Shown: positions 24,205-36,700 of the stretch, piece by piece
Position numbering within the stretch: position 1 is the first letter of the stretch
How the letters are laid out: each line of letters begins with the position of its first letter
NCBI RefSeq assembly: GCF_964355755.1
Contig: NC_092673.1
Location: 24,307,001 to 24,371,000 of the forward strand
Length of the DNA: 64,000 nucleotides
DNA from: Antedon mediterranea
Lineage: Eukaryota > Echinodermata > Crinoidea > Comatulida > Antedonidae
Direction: 5' to 3'
Made by a program: the position numbers and the translations under genes
Notes under the pieces: model-generated
Seen by the model: the letters and a program-made list of their open reading frames with translations, nothing else
The model's database searches: none
Told to the model about the DNA's origin: nothing

Positions 24205-24775
24205 AAACTTGCCATAAACTTGTAAGTCTTGTTGCAAACTTGCCATAAACTTGTAAGTTTGTTGCAAACTTGCCATTAACTTGTAAGTCTTGTTGCAAAC
24301 TTGCCATTAACCTGTAAGTCTTGTTGCAAACTTGCCATAAACTTGTAAGTGTCAATGCAAACTTGCCATAAACTTGTAAGTCTTGTTGCAAACTTGCCAT
24401 AAACTTGTAAGTGTCAATGCAAACTTGCCATAAACTTGTAAGTCTTGTTGCAAACTTGCCATAAACTTGTAAGTCTTGTTGCAAACTTGCCATTAACGTG
24501 TAAGTCTTGTTGCAAACTTGCCATTAACTTATAAGTCTCAATGCAAACTTGCCATTAACTTGTAAGTCTCAATGCAAACTTGCCATAAACTTGTAAGTCT
24601 CAATGCAAACTTGCCATTAACTTGTAAGTCTTGATGCAAATTTTCCATAAACTTGTAAGCTCTCAATGCAAACTTGCTTGAAACTTTAAGTCTTGATGCA
24701 AACTTGCCATAAACTTGTAAGTCTTGTTGCCAACTTGCTTGAAACTTTTAGTCTTGCAAAATTGCCATAAACGTT
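24205..24775. repeat. 31-bp tandem array, about 18 copies
   Basis: The unit AAACTTGCCATAAACTTGTA plus AGTCTTGTTGC has a period of 31. Variants alternate between TCTTGTTGC, GTCAATGC and CTCAATGC. Weaker copies reach back to about 24000. Because 31 is not a multiple of three, the array reads in all frames, and the open frames on the minus strand come from the repeat, not from a gene. Confidence 0.95.
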
Positions 24776-25103
24776 GAAATGAAACTCTGCAATTATCTCA
24801 ATGGAATGTAGAGATGTAAGATTGTCAATTACCCACCTATTATTCATTGTTTGTGTTTTCAAATAAATTGCAAATTGTGTTTGTGTGTAAATATTAAGGA
24901 AGTACATCCATTTTATTATGAATCGATGCTGTTGTATTTTTGATAATTAAATAGAACTCTTAATTAAAAATTGAATTTGACCTTGGTAACTAAGTTCATC
25001 ACATCTCTTGAAAAAAAATTATTAAATTACTTATGAAATTAAAGTTGATTATTGCCAACAGTAGAAAATATTACAATAAAAAATGTCTTAGTTCCATATT
25101 CAA

Positions 25104-26096
25104 GCCCGTAGCCAGGGGGGGGGGGGGGGGGGTTTATAGTTTAGTTTACAGCAAACCCCCTTAAATGACTGCGAACCCCCGTCCCCGACATGCCGAATAC
25201 CTTACCCTTATCTCCGAAAATCCTCCAAATACGTGCACCACAGTACAAAAAGTTGTTTGTAAATTGAAAAATTTGTAAACTCGTTTGTGAATAACTGATA
25301 CAGTACCTTCTTCCCTGTATGAGCGTACTTCGAGCGATACGTGTCTGTAAATTCTAAGAGTTGCAAATGAATGGCTGATTATAACCTGAAAAATAAATGT
25401 TTGGTTCCTGCATATGTAACATGATATTGACGCTTCTCACAGCGAGCTAGCTGGGGTACGAACGATTCGTACAAAGTATTTATGTGTGGCTATGAGTATA
25501 ATGTATCATCATCATAGAGGATTATAGTGAATATTAATATATTACACTATAATATATATGGTATCATGTACTGTAGTTCACATTATGGCATCCGATTATT
25601 CTTTTCTAGACCACCACCAGCCGATACGTACTCAAAACTGTATCAATACCACCTATTTACATTGGCATATTTAATTTCCTCAACAAATTGCTTTAAATAA
25701 ATATTATAGATAGAGCTATAATAAGAATTGCATTTTCCTTCACCCAGTGTGCTTTTTTCGGGGCTTTTCCTAGACGTACGATCGCATTGAACTTGAAAGC
25801 AAAATAAAATACCGACTGAATTATCAAACAATCGGCGGTTCCGCACAGAGCACGCGCATCTAACGTACGGCAACAAATGTTATCGTCCTTTAAATAGTCC
25901 ACCAGTCCAAGTACGATCGTTTTACTCATTTGGTAGCATATGGCATGAGAGTGTTTTTTCCGGCCATCTAGGGGTGTCATTTAACAAAATTCGCTTCGCC
26001 TCAGGCCCCACCCCCAAGGGGGAAGGGGTGACCCAAATACTTAGTGTCCGAACCCCCCCCCCCCCCCCCCCTTGACAGATCCTGGCTACGGCCCTG
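25104..26096. mobile_element. Element with poly-G / poly-C inverted ends
   Basis: The left end GCCCGTAGCCAG runs into 18 G (25115-25132). The right end is 19 C (26053-26071), then CCTGGCTACGGCCCTG. The ends are inverted copies about 1 kb apart. A minus-strand frame (25693-25980, 95 codons, with LDARALCGTADCLII) is open but not recognised and could be a transposase remnant. Confidence 0.65.
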
Positions 26097-29000
26097 ATAT
26101 TTTTTTTAATTCATTAGTGGAATATTGGTTATTGTGTTTGAGTAGCAATGGAATTCTGAACTCTAATCTAATAAAAAACCACAAATCATATTAAAAAGCA
26201 CACCCACATAAACAGGAAAAATTAAAACACTTAGTCCAATCACATTTAACGTATGCACTGTATTTTGCTGTCAAGGATATTGTTTCAACTTTGAAAGGAT
26301 TGAGTAAATGTTTTCCTGCGTCTAACATGTTGCCAGCATTTAATACCAATTATTTTGGCAGATCGTTGCTAGCAGTAATTTCCATTCTCATCTTTATAGC
26401 ATTTATTCATGGACATGGACACTGTATACTAATATATTTTATCGTCTATTTGTGTTGAATGTGGTTTTTACTATCATTTTGTCTATTGAATTTTATTGAT
26501 TTTGACAGAATTGTATTTTTAAGAATTTCTTTTTTATCGATTTTTTTCCGCTAATGCATTGTAATATGTTGATACATCGCTGTTTTAAAAATGGATATAA
26601 CAGACAACTATGAAATGTATGATTAATGGTGTTTATTGGTTGCCATGATATTTTACTTGTCGTCATTCCTCATTGTAATTCCTTATTCCAAAGTTTACTG
26701 TAGTTTTGCATGCTTATTTAACGATAGGTCTTACTATACTGAATCATATTTTTGCACATGTACGTATTCCTGAATGGTTTAACGTAAAGAATTATATACA
26801 GACTATTACTATAGGGAAGGAGTACATTTTTAAACTAGCAAGGGTTTGAATCACAACTTTGTAATTTTTCTTAATAATCACTAGACTTGCCCCAAGTCTG
26901 TATTATCTTTTTTTTAAATTTATTTGTTTTTATTTCGACCGCGATTTTTGTCTGAAAATACAGACTTGTGAAACACGTATAGAAATCGATTTGCAGACCG
27001 CAAACATCCGATAAGAATGACGTAGGTTATGATACCGTATTTGGCTATATGGGGCGGGCGGTATGTAAATATGGATTTCGAATCAACCAATGATCATTTT
27101 GTTTCAAAATGAAAAAGATCGAGTACGTACAGTGCTGAATGTACGATCGAGACTGTTGAAATATAAAATCGTAATGCCAAGTTGTTTTGTTTATTAATTG
27201 TTTAGTCCTTGGCCTAGGCCTCTTTCGTAGGTCCTACTCAACTCGCACGTATGACCTGCCAAATAAAACGCCAATAAAGTAGGCCTACATACCACCGGCA
27301 CACGACAGGGCTACACCACCACACAGGACAGGGTCTGGGTGGGAATTAAATCAAAATTATCTCTGCGTAATAAATGATCCATTCAATGTTTGATTTGCGA
27401 AGAAGCTAGCCTATCATATCAAGACGAGTTTTCATGTTCTTGGGAAAAATCCCATCAAATGTTTACCAGACTACTAGGCATATAAAATAATTTCTAGCCT
27501 TCAGAAACGTTCATAAATGTACCCAAGTACACGTTGTCTAAACGTAACATAGCGCTGAGTCTTTGAAATTCTGAAATATGAATATTAAAACGGTGTACGA
27601 GTGAGTAGCCAATCGCATGCAGCTGAAACTAGTCAACCGGATAATCGTATGCACCAAGAATTCTTGGTGTCAAACCACGTGACTTGTGCGTGTTTCCCCA
27701 GACGGAGTATCCAAAATCAAGTAGTATACGTATGAAACGCCATATGTGCCAAAATATTTATCTTTTTACTAATATTAAGACAAAACTCCGTCTGGAACCC
27801 AGACTAAATAATCACCAGTCTTTTCGGGCTTATAGATAGTAACTGTACAAATTTTCACATATGAAGACTAAACTGTAGGTTTCTTCATTGCGTAAATACC
27901 CCCCATGCCCGCTAAGAGTAGTTTTCATGTACGTACAATTTAAAACCTTCCTAGTACAATTCCTGTAAATTTAATAACCCTGTGTATGGACATTTACATT
28001 TTTACATTGTGCAATTACAAGAATAATTACTATGTACAAAAAAAACGATGGGTTGGACATAAATGTAAGATGTTTACGTTATACTATGGAAAATTAATTG
28101 TCTAGACATGAAATTAATGATACTACTTTACAAGTTGGTACATATAAGATAGTAATTATAAGATGTTGTTCTTCTGTAAGAAATTTAAAATTTAATTTTA
28201 ACTAAATAATATGTTATTTTCATAACTGAAAATTAAAATGATTGAATTCGTTGGAATAGCAAATTCTCTCTGAAAACCAGACATTATGGTTTGATTGAAA
28301 TTACATTTAGAAAAGCAGAATGTGCAGATATGTGAGAGTTGTTTTACAGTAGTCTGAAAATATGTTTTGCAACATTGTAATTATAGTAGGGAGCCCTCTT
28401 TAGTTTCAAATGAATGACATCCATAGTTCATTTATCTAAATATTTCCTCTATGCTTTAACAGTGGTAATAAATAAAATAATAATTATTATTAGTGGGCAA
28501 TAATATTAGTTTTTATTTGTATTATAATTAATATGTCATAATACGTTGTAATAACATATACCCATCTTACACAACCGGCAAAATATGTGAATTGCATACC
28601 GTAACCCTTGTCTTGAAGTAAAGAGGGTAGAGGAAAGCACCAATAGCTGGAAACAGGGTAATCTTGCGCGCATGTAAAATCCATAATATATGGCACCTCT
28701 AGTTGGCCGCAATGACGCTTTATAGCATGCTTGCAATCAGCAAAATGATCAGAGCCTACTTTTTCCGCCGGTTAACACACATGACTGAGGATAACAATGT
28801 TTTCGTTGAATGCGAATATTATCAATTAATATTAATAAATTAAATTGATTTTCTTGTTAGTCTATAGTTTTGTTGAACAACTTTATGAGTCATCATTTAA
28901 AGATTAATAAGAAAGTTTGATGAACTATGACATTATTATACCCAAGAGGTTACTGTACTGTATGTATTAATGAATAGAACTTCAATGACATTAATAATGG

Positions 29001-29404
29001 TAAACTACAAATTAGTATTCTAGCTTCAATACTAATTACTGGAATAATGGTATGATCCAATTATTTGAGTTCAAAAATTGTTTAATCATCATTATTTTAA
29101 CTGCTTTGAAATAGCTTTGCATCAGAGAGCGATTAATGAATCAGATGTTTTGCCCTTCTCTCACATAATTGTACTGAATGTTTATAGTTCTTTGCAAAAA
29201 AATTGTACAAATGATTCTCAGGTGGGACTCGAACCTATGACCTCCAGTGCACAGGGTAATCAGTAGGCATTAGGTACAGATTTAATGCGAGATCTTTAAA
29301 CTTTCAATGATTTTAAAAAAATAATTAATTTGGTAGCTGTAGAATAATTAATTGGATTTTGTTTGATGCCCCGAGGTAAAAAGAGCAATTTAAAAATAAT
29401 ATAA
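26097..29404. other. No gene recognised
   Basis: AT-rich background. An 18-bp perfect palindrome CACCAAGAATTCTTGGTG lies near 27652, and a short inverted pair CCAGACGGAGT / ACTCCGTCTGG lies at about 27697 and 27784. Neither is tied to a gene. Confidence 0.45.
29210..29275 (-). repeat. tRNA-like SINE fragment
   Basis: GGGACTCGAACC is the complement of a B-box (GGTTCGAGTCCC). Surrounding bases resemble a T-arm, but a full cloverleaf with anticodon cannot be drawn. Confidence 0.4.
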
Positions 29405-29590
29405 TATAGTACAGTAGAACACCATATTATTTCCTTTGAAACAAATAAGAGGCAATGTTTTCCACTAGTAAAGCCCTATTCAGGAGATGCCCCTATTAAG
29501 GGACACTTCCTTGGAAACAAATGATGGACAATATACACTACACTACAATCAAGCACCTATCAAAGGGACACTCCTAAAATTTCCCCATAA
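29405..29590 (+). repeat. Dispersed 'CAGTAGAACAC / GGACACT' repeat
   Basis: AGTACAGTAGAACACCATATT, GGAGATGCCCC and two GGGACACT blocks; same family as at 20.8 kb. Confidence 0.55.
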
Positions 29591-30678
29591 AATAGTACTG
29601 TAATTAATTTTTGAAATAATAATAATATAATAATAAATAATTTTCATGATATAGCTGTCTGTAAAAATAAAAAATTAGATATAATTTACATCATAAAATT
29701 AGCTGCATGATATGACAGACAAGAAAATGTTATTAATAATGTTCCTACTCAATAATTAATAATGTTATAGCATATGAGAATTATAACTGCATCACTTACA
29801 AATTTGTTGTAATAATGAAAAGAACATTAATGTTTAAATTAATAAAAGTTTTAAAACATTATAGTTATGATCCCTACATACAGTAACCTCCACTTTTTTT
29901 TATAGTTCATTTGTCATGATCATCGGCAAAACACTTATCTTTAAACAAAAAAAATAATACCTTTTTTTTTATATCAATTCAGACATTCAGACTTGATAAG
30001 AATTGTTAAATAAATTCCCAATTTTGTTAATGAGTGTTTTATTAGCATCATCATTTTGCTATGTATCTGCCGGGAATATTAAATTATTGTAAACCTACTG
30101 TAATAGCGCCCTCAACACCGAAAACATGGAACTTTTTCAAACTAGAATCTTTACCAACATGTCTCAAATTTGTTTTTTTTTTCCTTGAAATACATTCTGA
30201 ACATAAAATAATAAAGTCCATTCAATACTGACCATTTTAAAATTCTAATTGATAATTGATGTTTTTTCAAAAAATTTACAGCATGTATGAACTTTCATTC
30301 ACATTATAATTTAGTTCAATATCAAAAGTTAGAGAATTTTTAAAATGTAGCTGCTAGTTAAAAACCAATAAATACAGAAATATACAGTTGAATATTAATC
30401 AAATGATGTACCACCATGACAGTGAGGTCACAGAAGCTATTAGTCATGCTTGATCGATCATGCATGACAATCAGTGATGAAGATCTGAGGAGAAGGATTT
30501 GTTGTGACTTGCTTGCTGCCTCATTAATGTGCATCAATTAATATTGAAGAAGTATATTTATAAGATGTAACATACTAGTGTTTATGAATATTTGAAAGTT
30601 TGGATTTTGAACACGTTTTACTAATTTTTGTGGATCAGTTCTTGTGTGTATTTTTATATCATTTGGTGAGGTATTACA

Positions 30679-30719
30679 ATGGAGCCTGAGCTCAAGTCAG
30701 ATACAGGAGAGAAGGAAGT
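30679..30719 (+). CDS. KCNT: KCNT exon 1 (start codon)
   Basis: ATG in strong context (A at -3, G at +4) with an in-frame TGA at 30667-30669. Encodes [13 protein letters not shown] plus GT; the donor GTAAGTATT follows. The split Val codon joins exon 2 as GT|A. About 8.1 kb of intron 1 follows. A different upstream first exon is possible. Confidence 0.82.
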
Positions 30720-33700
30720 GTAAGTATTTCAAAGGCAAATTTTAAGGATAATGCTACTATAATAATACTGATAATAGGTACAAAAATAAATTATACTAAA
30801 TATTTGATTGTTAGTTTTCTAGTTTTTTTTGTTGTCTAGATACAACATTATGAAAGTATGTTTCCGTACATGTTTGATCAAAATAGTTGGCATAATTATG
30901 TGAAAGCATTATTTGAACACACATATTATTCTCACAGATTTTCTCATCTTTATCGTTTCAAATTAATTAATTAAATTTTAGTATATCACCGGGCGGTTTA
31001 AAATTTATTCTGTGCCGGGTTGTGTTTATATAAATAAATAGTATTATCTACCGTTTCCATAAACACCTGTTCTGAACACATTTTTGTATGATAGTCATGA
31101 CTCCAACCAGTCTATGAAGAAAGTGGATATTAGTTTTATTCATATATTAATCATGAAACGTTTTACCTAAATATCTAAATATAAAATTTATCATAGTCAA
31201 CTGCTCTGTGAAATAAGTGGAAATATTAAATTGTTGATAAAAAGATGGAAGTTAAGATGGAAGATGGACAAATATGCCAATATTTAACCTAAAATCTATT
31301 TAACATTGTATTCACTATAAGTTAGTCTATGAAGTAATTCAATTATTAATAAAGAATTTATCATAGAAACATGCTATGAAATAAGTGGAAATATTAAATT
31401 GTTGATAAAGAAAATGAAGTAAAATGTAAAAATATGACAATGTTTTATACCTAATATCTAAATTTAACATTTGTTCACTATAACAATCAATAACATTAAA
31501 AATCACAATTATTGATTTGAAGGAAATCATCATACAAACTTTTACAAATGTTTCACCTGTAATGTTTCAATATATTACATTTTATTCACGATAAACAGTA
31601 AGTCAAAATCATTATTGATATCATAGAAAGATGTTACAAATGTTTCATCTATAATGTAAGTATTATAACATCATCACTTGAGAGTGAATAAAGCAAACTC
31701 TGAATATTATGCATATGATTCCCAAAAGGAATCACTGTCTATCTATCATAATGGTAATAACGTATGCAAATTAACTTGGGAATGAGAGACTCAACGAGAA
31801 GTCTTCCAGGATAAATGCATTCTAAAAGCATTATTAAGTATAATAATTATTTATGAATATTTCAAACAAAAGATGTCCTTTGAAAAATGATCAAATGTTT
31901 TTAAACAGTATTCCTTGTTTTTTCCTTTTCTGATTTTTAAATTTTACTTTTTCCCTTCTGACATTCTGACTGAAATCTGGAAAACACAGAATTTTTATTA
32001 ATACATAATTATATACACTAGATGGTACGCTCGCTTCGCTCGCGTACCATCTAGGTCGTGCCCACAGATGGTTCTCGAATACATAGTAATTTCAGCGTTT
32101 AAAAAACTGGCGACTTCAAATGCACATGCAGGACAATAATACATGTTGTTTACAGGAACGAATAAATAGACACGGTGATTTATGTACTCAACTAAAATTA
32201 GCACCCCGGGAATTACTTCCGAAAAAGAAGTTTGTCACAAAATAAGAAACAAACTGAATTTGTGTTTTGTATGTAACATTTGGGTTGAGGGATGGGGAAG
32301 AGGATGGATGCAAAGACGAACAATTTTTAAATATATTCTTTATCGATTTAGTAACGAAATATGAATTGTTTTCATGTTTTACAAATAATATACCAGTAAA
32401 CACAGTAAAACATTGCGATTTAATACTTTGTTGAAACTGTCACCGTCATAGTCGATTGAAATAGTACAGTACATGTAACGATACATCACTCTAATACGAC
32501 GTTTATATTTTTTTGAAGTTACATGATTACAAACGTTCAGAAGGAACTGTCAGTAATATATTAAACACCTCTAATCGCGGCAAATCGTAAATTCGCTTTA
32601 ATCGTCAATAAATAATTATCTAACTCAACTTAATTAGTAGGCCTAATGGTCAAGTGTTTCATAGAGCCAATTATGCTACCCAACTTGTATTGAAAATTAA
32701 GTTGTTTCCTAACCACCAAAGTTGTTCTGCGTTTAGGGCATGTACTGATCATTCGTACTGTAGGCCTGTCCTCTACTGACTTTACAACGCTACTCATGCC
32801 AGTGAGGGGAGGGTGGTGATGTTGGTGGTGGTTTAGCTGCAATAATAAAGTTGATTGTACATAATAGACGGCGACTGGAAAGGCTAGCTCATTATGCGTT
32901 AAAAAAAAAGGATTCCACAGATTGGAAAAAAATGTATCGAATTTCTGTTATGACTGTACAGTACTTGTCTTTACGACGCCTGAGGGAATAGACACTTGTG
33001 GAACAGAGATTGGAATGTTCCATTTATCGCAGATCAAAACATTTGTATAAACGTATATTAAATCTATCAAAATAGTATTTTTTAAAGAAAATCGGCCTGT
33101 CTTCAACATTATGATGCTGTACTCGAGCTGTTCAACCGGTTTTCAGCTATTAAAAACAATTATCGTAGGAGGAGATAGGAAAATGCGAAGCATCCTTGCA
33201 TTATTGTCTGCGGGTATTTTTCAAGTTAGACATCCATTAGACAGTGTATACCACGACCACGAAACACCCTATTTGGGGCAAATCGTTGAACCTAAATTCG
33301 TTTTAATTGTCAATAACTAATTATCTAACTCAATTTAATTAGTAAACATGGTTACATCAGATGGTTAAAATCAGTACCGAAAGTACGAACCAACTTTATA
33401 TACCATCGAGTAAAAATTCTAGAAATAAACTGCGATTTATCGAATTTTGCCCTTACGTAAATTTATATATAGATACCAAAGTGGACATTTTCATGTTATG
33501 TTCATAGAATTACCAAACTTAACCTTCAGTTGTTGAAATTAAATAACAGTAAATTAAATTATGTTTTCATTTGATAGCCAACTCGCTGCCTCATAGTTGA
33601 AGAAGCTTTACAGTTCGCAATTAAATTCTTCATTTCGCAGAAGCGTGCATTACGCATTTGGTTTATGGTTTTAATTTAGTTTTTTCGTAAATGTCGGTGT

Positions 33701-36700
33701 GTTTGACCAAACACTGCTAAGTCGTTTATTAAGTAATATAATAAGACTAACCCCTGTTAGCTTCAAAATGAAAATCATAGATATACATAAATTTAATTTA
33801 ATATTTAGACAAAATGGTAGAAGTGTGACGGGAAGTATATTAAGTAACTAACCCCTGTTGACTTAAAAATGAGCATCATAATTGCATGAACTATAGTCGA
33901 GAACTACTGTCTTCCACCATACCACATTGATGGTGTAAAATCTCCCTGTGGTCTAAAATTAGGTAAGATATCTGCCTACCAATCGCACAATTCCAAGTTC
34001 AAATCTCTGTTAGGGTGGATTTTTCTTACTAACAAATCACATCTTCACTTAATTAATTTCCAGCATATCAGTGGGTGATTTAAGTTTCTCTGCGGCTGCT
34101 TAGATGTATTGTTTATCTAATCTTGTCTTGTTTTATTTTATCAAGCTTTCTTTACCTTTGTGTATCAAGCATTCTACATAGAATCTTAAATACGTTTATG
34201 TATATCTGAGGAAGAGTTAGTATTACCCGAAAGCTCTGCAATTTCTTCTGGACTGTTTTACTTGATTAGCTTTTCGCTTATATTATTTGTATCTAGCCAC
34301 TGATGTCCACAGCATTGTCATTTTGTCAGTGCTTATTTTATTTGTATCTCAATTGAGATCAAGTCATTGATACCAACAGCATTGTCATTTTTTCCAGTAA
34401 TTTGCCTTTTGATTTCCTTATCTTTTATACAATTTATACATCTTTATTTTAGCATATCTTTTGAATATTTATACCTTACGTATGATCTTTACATATAGCC
34501 AGTGGTATTTCATATAGTTTATACTTAAAGCAGTTGATTAATATTTTAACTCATTTTCATTCTGCTCCAGCGAGCACCGTTCCGTTCAATTAAGTTATAA
34601 TCAATGTCTTTTATAAATAATTTAGTGCATTCGGCAGTACTGAAGCAACAGTATTTAAGACGTTGCAATTTATTAAATTTATATTGAATACACGATGTAT
34701 ACAAACTATTCAATTGATATAAAAAATGTATTTATACTGTATATGAAATGAGATTATATCATAATAAATATCAATTTAATATGAATATCCTTATTGATTA
34801 TAAATATGTGTTATATGTATCAATATGTAAAGTTATTTATCATACTGTTTATCAAATTTGTTCAAAGATGCAATAAATTACAGGCTATCAAATTCAAATA
34901 TACTTTAAATTTACTTTAAATATTATTTATATTTTAAGAATTATTATTGATTATTGTTAAATTATAAAGTATAAATGTTTTAAAAAATAGTTACAGTTTC
35001 TTTTTATAATGTTACCCTTTTCATTCAATTTCAAATAAATGGAGATGAATATTTAAATTATTTTATTATCGTATTAGCCATCTCTTATGAAATTTCTTAT
35101 ATTCACAAATAGAAAAATATAAATGTTACCAAATATTATCTATACTTATAACTGTTGTGTTGTATATACAGCCAACTTTAAAGATGTATTGTCCCCCAAA
35201 AACATGAAAAATGAAGATTAATTTAATCAGACTTTGAATATGTTATTTTGTAGTTTTAATAAAGTTAATCACTTCCATAGAACTTCCACGAAAAAAATAA
35301 TGTTTTCACTTGTAAAATGACAAAAAAAATGGTTAAATTCAACCAAAAATCCATTGGCTGGCAGCCAATTTGACCATTTTTGCTTTAAATTAAATTTTTT
35401 CAGGTAAATACATTTCTTTTTTTATCCAATTTTTGGTCAAATTGGATAACTATTATGTTACATTAAAATGGAATATTAAAAATTGTTTTTTTAGGGGGAC
35501 AATACATCTTTAAAAAAACTGACACATACAGTACGCTCTGTCTACACTATCAAACTAGTTTGACATTAAAGCGTGTGATGTGCCCAAATATATGATAGTG
35601 ATATGCCCAAATCATGTCCATATTATGGGCACATCACACTTTTTTAGACAGAGCTTTATTTGGAAGGATCAAAATGTTGAATCCAATGAAACTATTTTAG
35701 TTATTGTAATTGCAAGTGTAAAGACTGTTTGGATGCAATTAGACATACAATACAAATACATTTACATATAAAATAATTAATCATAAAATGAGAGTAAATA
35801 CCCAGATTACAAAGAATTCTAAAAATGTAATGAATGTAATAAATTAACCTAAATAATATAATACTTTTATTCTTGAAATATAATATATGTAAATTGCATT
35901 TTGTAAAATTAATAAGCAAAGTTTAATCAAATACTAAATAACAAATGAATAAAAATATTATTGTGGTTTAATGGATGTAATTATGCAGAAGTTACGAATA
36001 TTAATGTATTGCCTGATGACACCAGGCGTTATAATAATCTGAATATACATAAAGTACATGCTTAATTTAACCCAAGGGGTTTTATTGGTGAAGAGGATAT
36101 TAGTACAGTGATCTGCTATTTTATGTTGAAAACAACTACATTAAAGATATATTGCCCCACTGAAAAAAACATTTTTATTTTTTTTATGCTAATTTAATGT
36201 CATGTAATTGTTATTCACAAAAAAAAAATCTTATTGTAATCTAAAGCAAAATAAATTCATATTGACTGATATTTATTAAAACTGCAAAATGGCCTATTTA
36301 AAGTATTTTTTTATTAATCTTCATTTTTCATGTTTTTCTGGGTCAAAACATCTTTAATAATATGCTTGGTGTATAATTTACATTTTTTTTTAGGAACATG
36401 CAAAATAATTTCAGCTTCAGTATTTCCTTTACCATTTGTACCCAATTCCACTTTAGATCTATGTTTTATCTAACACCAAGTGTGATTCCTGTCCTTTTCT
36501 TTGCAACAGAATAAAAGTATATTTCAAATTTATGATGAAATATTTATATACAGAATTGTCTATTTGGTGTGTGTATGTGTGGGGGATGCTATTGTATTCA
36601 TAATGACATTAATTATTCATAATTACATGAATAATTAATCAGTAACTATTAACTCAATAACTAAGTTCATTATTGATTTATGTATTTTGCTTTTCAATAT

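Noticed and set aside
24116-24493. 125-codon minus-strand frame with repeated LQVYGKFAT-like units
   Set aside because: It is the 31-bp tandem array read through. The period of 31 rotates frames and there are no splice or start signals.
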